Of a stretch of 64,000 nt of DNA, positions 22,606-34,845 are shown piece by piece. Numbering within the stretch: the first letter of the stretch is position 1; the number at the start of each line of letters is the position of its first letter. The stretch is from Budorcas taxicolor. Lineage: Eukaryota > Chordata > Mammalia > Artiodactyla > Bovidae. Both the position numbers and the translations under genes were made by a program. Below the pieces are notes generated by a model. That model searched no databases and was not told the origin of the DNA. It was given only the letters and a program-made list of their open reading frames with translations. Where the stretch lies: assembly GCF_023091745.1 (NCBI RefSeq), contig NW_026291482.1, positions 124,001-188,000 on the forward strand, written 5' to 3'.

Positions 22606-24265
22606 TTGAGATGCGACGGGAACGCCGGGAACTCTTTCCCGACGAAGCAGGGAAAGGATCCCTCATCTCGAGCTACGAGGCGGAAACGGGGCTCCTCTGG
22701 ATGTGGGCGGGACCCTCGTGATTCCTCTCGAGTGGAGACGGCTAGGTCGGGGAACTTCTTGATTTGCACCAAGGGTGTGAAGGACCCTTTCGAAGTTCCA
22801 GAGGTGAGGTGTGATCAGCCTCGAGACGCCTCAGCGGAAATGGGCCTCATCTCGCCTGGAGGGGAGAACCTCCTGGATTTTCTCGAGTTGCGGCAGGTCT
22901 TCTCGAGTTATGACGGGGACCTCAGGGACCCGCTCTGGTGGCCTCAGGAAAGGCCAGTCCCCATGCGAGTTGCTAGGGGACCTCTCGGGATTCCTCTCCC
23001 GTCCATGCCGGGGCCTCAGTCCTTGTGTGGAGTCGGGGCCGGAACCTGAGGATTCCTCTCCAGTGTTGCCATGGATCTTGGGGTGCTTCTGAGTCTCCCC
23101 AGGGGAGTCAGGCCTCGTCTCGAGTGGGGGCATGCACGTGCGCTTTCCTCCCGAGCTGCAGCAGTAGTGTCACGCTTCCTGTCACGTGGATCAAGGGATC
23201 TGTGGCTTTCCCTCGAGGCTGTCCCTCGAGGCTTTCCCACGAGGCTTTCCCACAGGGCTGTGCCACATGCCACCTTGGTGGGAGTCGATCCTCGGCGTGA
23301 AAGACGAGCCGGTGAAGGGAAAAGAGGTTCCTCTGGAATGGACTGAGATATCTGGGGGACTCTTGGAATGGTGGCACGACCCTGGAGTTCCTCTCGCCGT
23401 TCCTGTTGAGAGGGCCTCCTCTTGAGATGCGACGGGAACGCCGGGAACTCTTTCCCGACGAAGCAGGGAAAGGATCCCTCATCTCGAGCTACGAGGCGGA
23501 AACGGGGCTCCTCTGGATGTCGGCGGGACCCTCGTGATTCCTCTCGAGTGGAGACGGCTAGGTCGGGGAACTTCTTGATTTGCACCAAGGGTGTGAAGGA
23601 CCCTTTCGAAGTTCCAGAGGTGAGGTGTGATCAGCCTCGAGACGCCTCAGCGGAAATGGGCCTCATCTCGCCTGGAGGGGAGAACCTCCTGGATTTTCTC
23701 GAGTTGCGGCAGGTCTTCTCGAGTTACGACGGGGACCTCAGGGACCCGCTCTGGTGGCCTCAGGAAAGGCCAGTCCCCATGCGAGTTGCTAGGGGACCTC
23801 TCGGGATTCCTCTCCCGTCCATGCCGGGGCCTCAGTCCTTGTGTGGAGTCGGGGCCGGAACCTGAGGATTCCTCTCCAGTGTTGCCATGGATCTTGGGGT
23901 GCTTCTGAGTCTCCCCAGGGGAGTCAGGCCTCGTCTCGAGTGGGGGCATGCACGTGCGCTTTCCTCCCGAGCTGCAGCAGTAGTGTCACGCTTCCTGTCA
24001 CGTGGATCAAGGGATCTGTGGCTTTCCCTCGAGGCTGTCCCTCGAGGCTTTCCCACGAGGCTTTCCCACAGGGCTGTGCCACGTGCCACCTTGGTGGGAG
24101 TCGATCCTCGGCGTGAAAGACGAGCCGGTGAAGGGAAAAGAGGTTCCTCTGGAATGGACTGAGACATCTGGGGGACTCTTGGAATGGTGGCACGACCCTG
24201 GAGTTCCTCTCGCCGTTCCTGTTGATAGGGCCTCCTCTTGAGATGCGACGGGAACGCCGGGAACT

Positions 24266-24288
24266 CTTTCCCGACGAAGCAGGGAAAG
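24266..24288. other. Conserved hairpin (one per monomer), representative
   Basis: The sequence ctttccc is followed by a nine-base loop (gacgaagca) and its exact complement gggaaag. This forms a 7-bp perfect stem at a fixed place about 28 bases into each monomer (first copy 607-629). The right-hand subfamily changes the loop end to gcg but keeps the stem. A few monomers break it (ctttatcgac near 4688, tttccagac near 12847). Read on the minus strand, the segment contains cttcgtcggg, a partial match to the start of the CENP-B box. Any function is inference. Confidence 0.6.
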
Positions 24289-24766
24289 GATCCCTCATCT
24301 CGAGCTACGAGGCGGAAACGGGGCTCCTCTGGATGTGGGCGGGACCCTCGTGATTCCTCTCGAGTGGAGACGGCTAGGTCGGGGAACTTCTTGATTTGCA
24401 CCAAGGGTGTGAAGGACCCTTTCGAAGTTCCAGAGGTGAGGTGTGATCAGCCTCGAGACGCCTCAGCGGAAATGGGCCTCATCTCGCCTGGAGGGGAGAA
24501 CCTCCTGGATTTTCTCGAGTTGCGGCAGGTCTTCTCGAGTTACGACGGGGACCTCAGGGACCCGCTCTGGTGGCCTCAGGAAAGGCCAGTCCCCATGCGA
24601 GTTGCTAGGGGACCTCTCGGGATTCCTCTCCCGTCCATGCCGGGGCCTCAGTCCTTGTGTGGAGTCGGGGCCGGAACCTGAGGATTCCTCTCCAGTGTTG
24701 CCATGGATCTTGGGGTGCTTCTGAGTCTCCCCAGGGGAGTCAGGCCTCGTCTCGAGTGGGGGCATG

Positions 24767-24901
24767 CACGTGCGCTTTCCTCCCGAGCTGCAGCAGTAGT
24801 GTCACGCTTCCTGTCACGTGGATCAAGGGATCTGTGGCTTTCCCTCGAGGCTGTCCCTCGAGGCTTTCCCACGAGGCTTTCCCACAGGGCTGTGCCACGT
24901 G
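24767..24901. promoter_or_regulatory. Cluster of three CACGTG (E-box) palindromes, representative
   Basis: CACGTG occurs at 24767-24772 (inside the 8-bp palindrome GCACGTGC), 24815-24820 and 24896-24901, and at equivalent places in nearly every monomer (292, 340 and 421 in the first). The motif is the canonical E-box of bHLH-ZIP proteins such as USF and MYC/MAX, and each copy contains a CpG. The motif is seen directly; binding or regulatory use in a satellite is untested. Confidence 0.45.
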
Positions 24902-24905
24902 CCAC
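24841..24905. repeat. 13-bp tandem subrepeat, five units (representative)
   Basis: Units are tccctcgaggctg, tccctcgaggctt, tcccacgaggctt, tcccacagggctg and the diverged tgccacgtgccac, at 24841, 24854, 24867, 24880 and 24893. The same five units occur in nearly every monomer (first complete copy 366-430). The two 26-bp deletions at 55.86 and 59.10 kb remove exactly two of these units, showing that the block is a slippage or unequal-exchange site. Confidence 0.9.
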
Positions 24906-27900
24906 CTTGGTGGGAGTCGATCCTCGGCGTGAAAGACGAGCCGGTGAAGGGAAAAGAGGTTCCTCTGGAATGGACTGAGACATCTGGGGGACTCTTGGAA
25001 TGGTGGCACGACCCTGGAGTTCCTCTCGCCGTTCCTGTTGAGAGGGCCTCCTCTTGAGATGCGACGGGAACGCCGGGAACTCTTTCCCGACGAAGCAGGG
25101 AAAGGATCCCTCATCTCGAGCTACGAGGCGGAAACGGGGCTCCTCTGGATGTGGGCGGGACCCTCGTGATTCCTCTCGAGTGGAGACGGCTAGGTCGGGG
25201 AACTTCTTGATTTGCACCAAGGGTGTGAAGGACCCTTTCGAAGTTCCAGAGGTGAGGTGTGATCAGCCTCGAGACGCCTCAGCGGAAATGGGCCTCATCT
25301 CGCCTGGAGGGGAGAACCTCCTGGATTTTCTCGAGTTGCGGCAGGTCTTCTCGAGTTACGACGGGGACCTCAGGGACCCGCTCTGGTGGCCTCAGGAAAG
25401 GCCAGTCCCCATGCGAGTTGCTAGGGGACCTCTCGGGATTCCTCTCCCGTCCATGCCGGGGCCTCAGTCCTTGTGTGGAGTCGGGGCCGGAACCTGAGGA
25501 TTCCTCTCCAGTGTTGCCATGGATCTTGGGGTGCTTCTGAGTCTCCCCAGGGGAGTCAGGCCTCGTCTCGAGTGGGGGCATGCACGTGCGCTTTCCTCCC
25601 GAGCTGCAGCAGTAGTGTCACGCTTCCTGTCACGTGGATCAAGGGATCTGTGGCTTTCCCTCGAGGCTGTCCCTCGAGGCTTTCCCACGAGGCTTTCCCA
25701 CAGGGCTGTGCCACGTGCCACCTTGGTGGGAGTCGATCCTCGGCGTGAAAGACGAGCCGGTGAAGGGAAAAGAGGTTCCTCTGGAATGGACTGAGACATC
25801 TGGGGGACTCTTGGAATGGTGGCACGACCCTGGAGTTCCTCTCGCCGTTCCTGTTGAGAGGGCCTCCTCTTGAGATGCGACGGGAACGCCGGGAACTCTT
25901 TCCCGACGAAGCAGGGAAAGGATCCCTCATCTCGAGCTACGAGGCGGAAACGGGGCTCCTCTGGATGTGGGCGGGATCCTCGTGATTCCTCTCGAGTGGA
26001 GACGGCTAGGTCGGGGAACTTCTTGATTTGCACCAAGGGTGTGAAGGACCCTTTCGAAGTTCCAGAGGTGAGGTGTGATCAGCCTCGAGACGCCTCAGCG
26101 GAAATGGGCCTCATCTCGCCTGGAGGGGAGAACCTCCTGGATTTTCTCGAGTTGCGGCAGGTCTTCTCGAGTTACGACGGGGACCTCAGGGACCCGCTCT
26201 GGTGGCCTCAGGAAAGGCCAGTCGCCATGCGAGTTGCTAGGGGACCTCTCGGGATTCCTCTCCCGTCCATGCCGGGGCCTCAGTCCTTGTGTGGAGTCGG
26301 GGCCGGAACCTGAGGATTCCTCTCCAGTGTTGCCATGGATCTTGGGGTGCTTCTGAGTCTCCCCAGGGGAGTCAGGCCTCGTCTCGAGTGGGGGCATGCA
26401 CGTGCGCTTTCCTCCCGAGCTGCAGCAGTAGTGTCACGCTTCCTGTCACGTGGATCAAGGGATCTGTGGCTTTCCCTCGAGGCTGTCCCTCGAGGCTTTC
26501 CCACGAGGCTTTCCCACAGGGCTGTGCCACGTGCCACCTTGGTGGGAGTCGATCCTCGGCGTGAAAGACGAGCCGGTGAAGGGAAAAGAGGTTCCTCTGG
26601 AATGGACTGAGACATCTGGGGGACTCTTGGAATGGTGGCACGACCCTGGAGTTCCTCTCGCCGTTCCTGTTGAGAGGGCCTCCTCTTGAGATGCGACGGG
26701 AACGCCGGGAACTCTTTCCCGACGAAGCAGGGAAAGGATCCCTCATCTCGAGCTACGAGGCGGAAACGGGGCTCCTCTGGATGTGGGCGGGACCCTCGTG
26801 ATTCCTCTCGAGTGGAGACGGCTAGGTCGGGGAACTTCTTGATTTGCACCAAGGGTGTGAAGGACCCTTTCGAAGTTCCAGAGGTGAGGTGTGAGCAGCC
26901 TCGAGACGCCTCAGCGGAAATGGGCCTCATCTCGCCTGGAGGGGAGAACCTCCTGGATTTTCTCGAGTTGCGGCAGGTCTTCTCGAGTTACGACGGGGAC
27001 CTCAGGGACCCGCTCTGGTGGCCTCAGGAAAGGCCAGTCCCCATGCGAGTTGCTAGGGGACCTCTCGGGATTCCTCTCCCGTCCATGCCGGGGCCTCAGT
27101 CCTTGTGTGGAGTCGGGGCCGGAACCTGAGGATTCCTCTCCAGTGTTGCCATGGATCTTGGGGTGCTTCTGAGTCTCCCCAGGGGAGTCAGGCCTCGTCT
27201 CGAGTGGGGGCATGCACGTGCGCTTTCCTCCCGAGCTGCAGCAGTAGTGTCACGCTTCCTGTCACGTGGATCAAGGGATCTGTGGCTTTCCCTCGAGGCT
27301 GTCCCTCGAGGCTTTCCCACGAGGCTTTCCCACAGGGCTGTGCCACGTGCCACCTTGGTGGGAGTCGATCCTCGGCGTGAAAGACGAGCCGGTGAAGGGA
27401 AAAGAGGTTCCTCTGGAATGGACTGAGACATCTGGGGGACTCTTGGAATGGTGGCACGACCCTGGAGTTCCTCTCGCCGTTCCTGTTGAGAGGGCCTCCT
27501 CTTGAGATGCGACGGGAACGCCGGGAACTCTTTCCCGACGAAGCAGGGAAAGGATCCCTCATCTCGAGCTACGAGGCGGAAACGGGGCTCCTCTGGATGT
27601 GGGCGGGACCCTCGTGATTCCTCTCGAGTGGAGACGGCTAGGTCGGGGAACTTCTTGATTTGCACCAAGGGTGTGAAGGACCCTTTCGAAGTTCCAGAGG
27701 TGAGGTGTGATCAGCCTCGAGACGCCTCAGCGGAAATGGGCCTCATCTCGCCTGGAGGGGAGAACCTCCTGGATTTTCTCGAGTTGCGGCAGGTCTTCTC
27801 GAGTTACGACGGGGACCTCAGGGACCCGCTCTGGTGGCCTCAGGAAAGGCCAGTCGCCATGCGAGTTGCTAGGGGACCTCTCGGGATTCCTCTCCCGTCC

Positions 27901-27911
27901 ATGCCGGGGCC

Positions 27912-29543
27912 TCAGTCCTTGTGTGGAGTCGGGGCCGGAACCTGAGGATTCCTCTCCAGTGTTGCCATGGATCTTGGGGTGCTTCTGAGTCTCCCCAGGG
28001 GAGTCAGGCCTCGTCTCGAGTGGGGGCATGCACGTGCGCTTTCCTCCCGAGCTGCAGCAGTAGTGTCACGCTTCCTGTCACGTGGATCAAGGGATCTGTG
28101 GCTTTCCCTCGAGGCTGTCCCTCGAGGCTTTCCCACGAGGCTTTCCCACAGGGCTGTGCCACGTGCCACCTTGGTGGGAGTCGATCCTCGGCGTGAAAGA
28201 CAAGCCGGTGAAGGGAAAAGAGGTTCCTCTGGAATGGACTGAGACATCTGGGGGACTCTTGGAATGGTGGCACGACCCTGGAGTTCCTCTCGCCGTTCCT
28301 GTTGAGAGGGCCTCCTCTTGAGATGCGACGGGAACGCCGGGAACTCTTTCCCGACGAAGCAGGGAAAGGATCCCTCATCTCGAGCTACGAGGCGGAAACG
28401 GGGCTCCTCTGGATGTGGGCGGGACCCTCGTGATTCCTCTCGAGTGGAGACGGCTAGGTCGGGGAACTTCTTGATTTGCACCAAGGGTGTGAAGGACCCT
28501 TTCGAAGTTCCAGAGGTGAGGTGTGATCAGCCTCGAGACGCCTCAGCGGAAATGGGCCTCATCTCGCCTGGAGGGGAGAACCTCCTGGATTTTCTCGAGT
28601 TGCGGCAGGTCTTCTCGAGTTACGACGGGGACCTCAGGGACCCGCTCTGGTGGCCTCAGGAAAGGCCAGTCGCCATGCGAGTTGCTAGGGGACCTCTCGG
28701 GATTCCTCTCCCGTCCATGCCGGGGCCTCAGTCCTTGTGTGGAGTCGGGGCCGGAACCTGAGGATTCCTCTCCAGTGTTGCCATGGATCTTGGGGTGCTT
28801 CTGAGTCTCCCCAGGGGAGTCAGGCCTCGTCTCGAGTGGGGGCATGCACGTGCGCTTTCCTCCCGAGCTGCAGCAGTAGTGTCACGCTTCCTGTCACGTG
28901 GATCAAGGGATCTGTGGCTTTCCCTCGAGGCTGTCCCTCGAGGCTTTCCCACGAGGCTTTCCCACAGGGCTGTGCCACGTGCCACCTTGGTGGGAGTCGA
29001 TCCTCGGCGTGAAAGACGAGCCGGTGAAGGGAAAAGAGGTTCCTCTGGAATGGACTGAGACATCTGGGGGACTCTTGGAATGGTGGCACGACCCTGGAGT
29101 TCCTCTCGCCGTTCCTGTTGAGAGGGCCTCCTCTTGAGATGCGACGGGAACGCCGGGAACTCTTTCCCGACGAAGCAGGGAAAGGATCCCTCATCTCGAG
29201 CTACGAGGCGGAAACGGGGCTCCTCTGGATGTGGGCGGGACCCTCGTGATTCCTCTCGAGTGGAGACGGCTAGGTCGGGGAACTTCTTGATTTGCACCAA
29301 GGGTGTGAAGGACCCTTTCGAAGTTCCAGAGGTGAGGTGTGATCAGCCTCGAGACGCCTCAGCGGAAATGGGCCTCATCTCGCCTGGAGGGGAGAACCTC
29401 CTGGATTTTCTCGAGTTGCGGCAGGTCTTCTCGAGTTACGACGGGGACCTCAGGGACCCGCTCTGGTGGCCTCAGGAAAGGCCAGTCCCCATGCGAGTTG
29501 CTAGGGGACCTCTCGGGATTCCTCTCCCGTCCATGCCGGGGCC
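27912..29543. repeat. Dimeric higher-order repeat, copy 1 (period 1632)
   Basis: Two monomers alternate. One carries gacaagccgg (A28202) and the next carries agtcgccatg (G28672). Both marks recur 1632 bp later (A29834 and G30304). The G variant is also at 26224 and 27856, so earlier dimer-like exchange left traces upstream. The gacaagccgg variant also occurs far to the left near 10255 and 11887, again 1632 bp apart. Confidence 0.78.
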
Positions 29544-31175
29544 TCAGTCCTTGTGTGGAGTCGGGGCCGGAACCTGAGGATTCCTCTCCAGTGTTGCCAT
29601 GGATCTTGGGGTGCTTCTGAGTCTCCCCAGGGGAGTCAGGCCTCGTCTCGAGTGGGGGCATGCACGTGCGCTTTCCTCCCGAGCTGCTGCAGTAGTGTCA
29701 CGCTTCCTGTCACGTGGATCAAGGGATCTGTGGCTTTCCCTCGAGGCTGTCCCTCGAGGCTTTCCCACGAGGCTTTCCCACAGGGCTGTGCCACGTGCCA
29801 CCTTGGTGGGAGTCGATCCTCGGCGTGAAAGACAAGCCGGTGAAGGGAAAAGAGGTTCCTCTGGAATGGACTGAGACATCTGGGGGACTCTTGGAATGGT
29901 GGCACGACCCTGGAGTTCCTCTCGCCGTTCCTGTTGAGAGGGCCTCCTCTTGAGATGCGACGGGAACGCCGGGAACTCTTTCCCGACGAAGCAGGGAAAG
30001 GATCCCTCATCTCGAGCTACGAGGCGGAAACGGGGCTCCTCTGGATGTGGGCGGGACCCTCGTGATTCCTCTCGAGTGGAGACGGCTAGGTCGGGGAACT
30101 TCTTGATTTGCACCAAGGGTGTGAAGGACCCTTTCGAAGTTCCAGAGGTGAGGTGTGATCAGCCTCGAGACGCCTCAGCGGAAATGGGCCTCATCTCGCC
30201 TGGAGGGGAGAACCTCCTGGATTTTCTCGAGTTGCGGCAGGTCTTCTCGAGTTACGACGGGGACCTCAGGGACCCGCTCTGGTGGCCTCAGGAAAGGCCA
30301 GTCGCCATGCGAGTTGCTAGGGGACCTCTCGGGATTCCTCTCCCGTCCATGCCGGGGCCTCAGTCCTTGTGTGGAGTCGGGGCCGGAACCTGAGGATTCC
30401 TCTCCAGTGTTGCCATGGATCTTGGGGTGCTTCTGAGTCTCCCCAGGGGAGTCAGGCCTCGTCTCGAGTGGGGGCATGCACGTGCGCTTTCCTCCCGAGC
30501 TGCAGCAGTAGTGTCACGCTTCCTGTCACGTGGATCAAGGGATCTGTGGCTTTCCCTCGAGGCTGTCCCTCGAGGCTTTCCCACGAGGCTTTCCCACAGG
30601 GCTGTGCCACGTGCCACCTTGGTGGGAGTCGATCCTCGGCGTGAAAGACGAGCCGGTGAAGGGAAAAGAGGTTCCTCTGGAATGGACTGAGACATCTGGG
30701 GGACTCTTGGAATGGTGGCACGACCCTGGAGTTCCTCTCGCCGTTCCTGTTGAGAGGGCCTCCTCTTGAGATGCGACGGGAACGCCGGGAACTCTTTCCC
30801 GACGAAGCAGGGAAAGGATCCCTCATCTCGAGCTACGAGGCGGAAACGGGGCTCCTCTGGATGTGGGCGGGACCCTCGTGATTCCTCTCGAGTGGAGACA
30901 GGTATGTCGGGGAACTTCTTGATTTGCACCAAGGGTGTGAAGGACCCTTTCGAAGTTCCAGAGGTGAGGTGTGATCAGCCTCGAGACGCCTCAGCGGAAA
31001 TGGGCCTCATCTCGCCTGGAGGGGAGAACCTCCTGGATTTTCTCGAGTTGCGGCAGGTCTTCTCGAGTTACGACGGGGACCTCAGGGACCCGCTCTGGTG
31101 GCCTCAGGAAAGGCCAGTCCCCATGCGAGTTGCTAGGGGACCTCTCGGGATTCCTCTCCCGTCCATGCCGGGGCC
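29544..31175. repeat. Dimeric higher-order repeat, copy 2 (period 1632)
   Basis: This is the second dimer, carrying A29834 and G30304. Its right end contains gagacaggtatgtcgg near 30895, the only copy of the right-subfamily ggtatgtcgg mark found before 43.9 kb. Immediately downstream, gtgtgaagtcgg and gaggatacctc (31186-31216) are parts of the -1 G haplotype without the deletion itself. Confidence 0.75.
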
Positions 31176-32397
31176 TCAGTCCTTGTGTGAAGTCGGGGCC
31201 GGAACCTGAGGATACCTCTCCAGTGTTGCCATGGATCTTGGGGTGCTTCTGAGTCTCCCCAAGGGAGTCAGGCCTCGTCTCGAGTGGGGGCATGCACGTG
31301 CGCTTTCCTCCCGAGCTGCAGCAGTAGTGTCACGCTTCCTGTCACGTGGATCAAGGGATCTGTGGCTTTCCCTCGAGGCTGTCCCTCGAGGCTTTCCCAC
31401 GAGGCTTTCCCACAGGGCTGTGCCACGTGCCACCTTGGTGGGAGTCGATCCTCGGCGTGAAAGACGAGCCGGTGAAGGGAAAAGAGGTTCCTCTGGAATG
31501 GACTGAGACATCTGGGGGACTCTTGGAATGGTGGCACGACCCTGGAGTTCCTCTCGCCGTTCCTGTTGAGAGGGCCTCCTCTTGAGATGCGACGGGAACG
31601 CCGGGAACTCTTTCCCGACGAAGCAGGGAAAGGATCCCTCATCTCGAGCTACGAGGCGGAAACGGGGCTCCTCTGGATGTGGGGGGGACCCTCGTGATTC
31701 CTCTCGAGTGGAGACGGCTAGGTCGGGGAACTTCTTGATTTGCACCAAGGGTGTGAAGGACCCTTTCGAAGTTCCAGAGGTGAGGTGTGATCAGCCTCGA
31801 GACGCCTCAGCGGAAATGGGCCTCATCTCGCCTGGAGGGGAGAACCTCCTGGATTTTCTCGAGTTGCGGCAGGTCTTCTCGAGTTACGACGGGGACCTCA
31901 GGGACCCGCTCTGGTGGCCTCAGGAAAGGCCAGTCCCCATGCGAGTTGCTAGGGGACCTCTCGGGATTCCTCTCCCGTCCATGCCGGGGCCTCAGTCCTT
32001 GTGTGGAGTCCGGGCCGGAACCTGAGGATTCCTCTCCAGTGTTGCCATGGATCTTGGGGTGCTTCTGAGTCTCCCCAGGGGAGTCAGGCCTCGTCTCGAG
32101 TGGGGGCATGCACGTGCGCTTTCCTCCCGAGCTGCAGCAGTAGTGTCACGCTTCCTGTCACGTGGATCAAGGGATCTGTGGCTTTCCCTCGAGGCTGTCC
32201 CTCGAGGGTTTCCCGCGAGGCTTTCCCACAGGGCTGTGCCACGTGCCACCTTGGTGGGAGTCGATCCTCGGCGTGAAAGACGAGCCGGTGAAGGGAAAAG
32301 AGGTTCCTCTGGAATGGACTGAGACATCTGGGGGACTCTTGGAATGGTGGCACGACCCTGGAGTTCCTCTCGCCGTTCCTGTTGAGAGAGCCTCCTC

Positions 32398-33213
32398 TTG
32401 AGATGCGACGGGAACGCCGGGAACTCTTTCCCGACGAAGCAGGGAAAGGATCCCTCATCTCGAGCTACGAGGCGGAAACGGGGCTCCTCTGGATGTGGGC
32501 GGGACCCTCGTGATTCCTCCCGAGTGGAGACGGCTAGGTCGGGGAACTTCTTGATTTGCACCAAGGGTGTGAAGGACCCTTTCGAAGTTCCAGAGGTGAG
32601 GTGTGATCAGCCTCGAGACGCCTCAGCGGAAATGGGCCTCATCTCGCCTGGAGGGGAGAACCTCCTGGATTTTCTCGAGTTGCGGCAGGTCTTCTCGAGT
32701 TACGACGGGGACCTCAGGGTCCCGCTCTGGTGGCCTCAGGAAAGGCCAGTCCCCATGCGAGTTGCTAGGGGACCTCTGGGGATTCCTCTCCCGTCCATGC
32801 CGGAGCCTCAGTCCTTCTGTGAAGTCGGGGCCGGAACCTGAGGATACCTCTCCAGTGTTGCCATGGATCTTGGGGTGCTTCTGAGTCTCCCCAGGGGAGT
32901 CAGGCCTCGTCTCGAGTGGGGGCATGCACGTGCGCTTTCCTCCCGAGCTGCAGCAGTAGTGTCACGCTTCCTGTCACGTGGATCAAGGGATCTGTGGCTT
33001 TCCCTCGAGGCTGTCCCTCGAGGCTTTCCCACGAGGCTTTCCCACAGGGCTGTGCCACGTGTCACCTTGGTGGGAGTCGATCCTCGGCGTGAAAGACGAG
33101 CCGGTGAAGGGAAAAGAGGTTCCTCTGGAATGGACTGAGACATCTGGGGGACTCTTGGAATGGTGGCACGACCCTGGAGTTCCTCTCGCCGTTCCTGTTG
33201 AGAGGGCCTCCTC
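32398..33213. repeat. Recently duplicated monomer, copy 1
   Basis: This monomer and the next share a private set of variants: gattcctcccgag (32513/33329), cagggtcccgc (32716/33532), cctctgggg (32774/33590), and ccggagcctc followed by ccttctgtgaag (32800/33616). The spacing is one monomer, so this is a simple single-unit duplication. Singletons separate the two copies (gagagagcc just upstream, gtgtcacc near 33058, gcgggtccc near 33316). Confidence 0.85.
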
Positions 33214-34029
33214 TTGAGATGCGACGGGAACGCCGGGAACTCTTTCCCGACGAAGCAGGGAAAGGATCCCTCATCTCGAGCTACGAGGCGGAAACGGGGC
33301 TCCTCTGGATGTGGGCGGGTCCCTCGTGATTCCTCCCGAGTGGAGACGGCTAGGTCGGGGAACTTCTTGATTTGCACCAAGGGTGTGAAGGACCCTTTCG
33401 AAGTTCCAGAGGTGAGGTGTGATCAGCCTCGAGACGCCTCAGCGGAAATGGGCCTCATCTCGCCTGGAGGGGAGAACCTCCTGGATTTTCTCGAGTTGCG
33501 GCAGGTCTTCTCGAGTTACGACGGGGACCTCAGGGTCCCGCTCTGGTGGCCTCAGGAAAGGCCAGTCCCCATGCGAGTTGCTAGGGGACCTCTGGGGATT
33601 CCTCTCCCGTCCATGCCGGAGCCTCAGTCCTTCTGTGAAGTCGGGGCCGGAACCTGAGGATACCTCTCCAGTGTTGCCATGGATCTTGGGGTGCTTCTGA
33701 GTCTCCCCAGGGGAGTCAGGCCTCGTCTCGAGTGGGGGCATGCACGTGCGCTTTCCTCCCGAGCTGCAGCAGTAGTGTCACGCTTCCTGTCACGTGGATC
33801 AAGGGATCTGTGGCTTTCCCTCGAGGCTGTCCCTCGAGGCTTTCCCACGAGGCTTTCCCACAGGGCTGTGCCACGTGCCACCTTGGTGGGAGTCGATCCT
33901 CGGCGTGAAAGGCGAGCCGGTGAAGGGAAAAGAGGTTCCTCTGGAATGGACTGAGACATCTGGGGGACTCTTGGAATGGTGGCACGACCCTGGAGTTCCT
34001 CTCGCCGTTCCTGTTGAGAGGGCCTCCTC
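33214..34029. repeat. Recently duplicated monomer, copy 2
   Basis: This is the second copy of the single-monomer duplication, matched to the unit starting at 32398 by the same linked private variants. The monomer to its right returns to the common left-subfamily type with gatccgcctcg near 34238, so the duplication ends within about 500 bp of its right edge. Confidence 0.85.
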
Positions 34030-34845
34030 TTGAGATGCGACGGGAACGCCGGGAACTCTTTCCCGACGAAGCAGGGAAAGGATCCCTCATCTCGAGCTAC
34101 GAGGCGGAAACGGGGCTCCTCTGGATGTGGGCGGGACCCTCGTGATTCCTCTCGAGTGGAGACGGCTAGGTCGGGGAACTTCTTGATTTGCACCAAGGGT
34201 GTGAAGGACCCTTTCGAAGTTCCAGAGGTGAGGTGTGATCCGCCTCGAGACGCCTCAGCGGAAATGGGCCTCATCTCGCCTGGAGGGGAGAACCTCCTGG
34301 ATTTTCTCGAGTTGCGGCAGGTCTTCTCGAGTTACGACGGGGACCTCAGGGACCCGCTCTGGTGGCCTCAGGAAAGGCCAGTCCCCATGCGAGTTGCTAG
34401 GGGACCTCTCGGGATTCCTCTCCCGTCCATGCCGGGGCCTCAGTCCTTGTGTGGAGTCGGGGCCGGAACCTGAGGATTCCTCTCCAGTGTTGCCATGGAT
34501 CTTGGGGTGCTTCTGAGTCTCCCCAGGGGAGTCAGGCCTCGTCTCGAGTGGGGGCATGCACGTGCGCTTTCCTCCCGAGCTGCAGCAGTAGTGTCACGCT
34601 TCCTGTCACGTGGATCAAGGGATCTGTGGCTTTCCCTCGAGGCTGTCCCTCGAGGCTTTCCCACGAGGCTTTCCCACAGGGCTGTGCCACGTGCCACCTT
34701 GGTGGGAGTCGATCCTCGGCGTGAAAGACGAGCCGGTGAAGGGAAAAGAGGTTCCTCTGGAATGGACTGAGACATCTGGGGGACTCTTGGAATGGTGGCA
34801 CGACCCTGGAGTTCCTCTCGCCGTTCCTGTTGAGAGGGCCTCCTC

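Larger units (their letters stand above)
24238..25053. repeat. Representative near-consensus 816-bp monomer
   Basis: I use this copy to describe the repeat. It has single GGATCC, CTGCAG, GCATGC and CCATGG sites and eight CTCGAG palindromes, counting only the consensus positions. CACGTG occurs three times, at 24767, 24815 and 24896. A five-unit 13-bp tandem repeat lies at 24841-24905. A perfect hairpin (ctttccc, 9-base loop, gggaaag) lies near its start at 24266-24288. Every reading frame contains at least one stop, so no frame is open across the full unit. Nothing resembles a polymerase II promoter box, poly(A) signal or RNA gene. Confidence 0.88.
22606..27501. repeat. Highly homogenised monomer block
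   Basis: Six 816-bp monomers carry almost no linked variants. Adjacent monomers at 24238 and 25054 look identical in the stretches compared, apart from singletons. Singletons seen are ccacatgcc (A23267, CpG loss), gagatatct near 23344, gatgtcggc near 23516, gttgatagg near 24222, T25977 creating an extra GGATCC at 25974-25979, and gtgagcagc near 26891. The low divergence suggests recent amplification. Confidence 0.82.
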
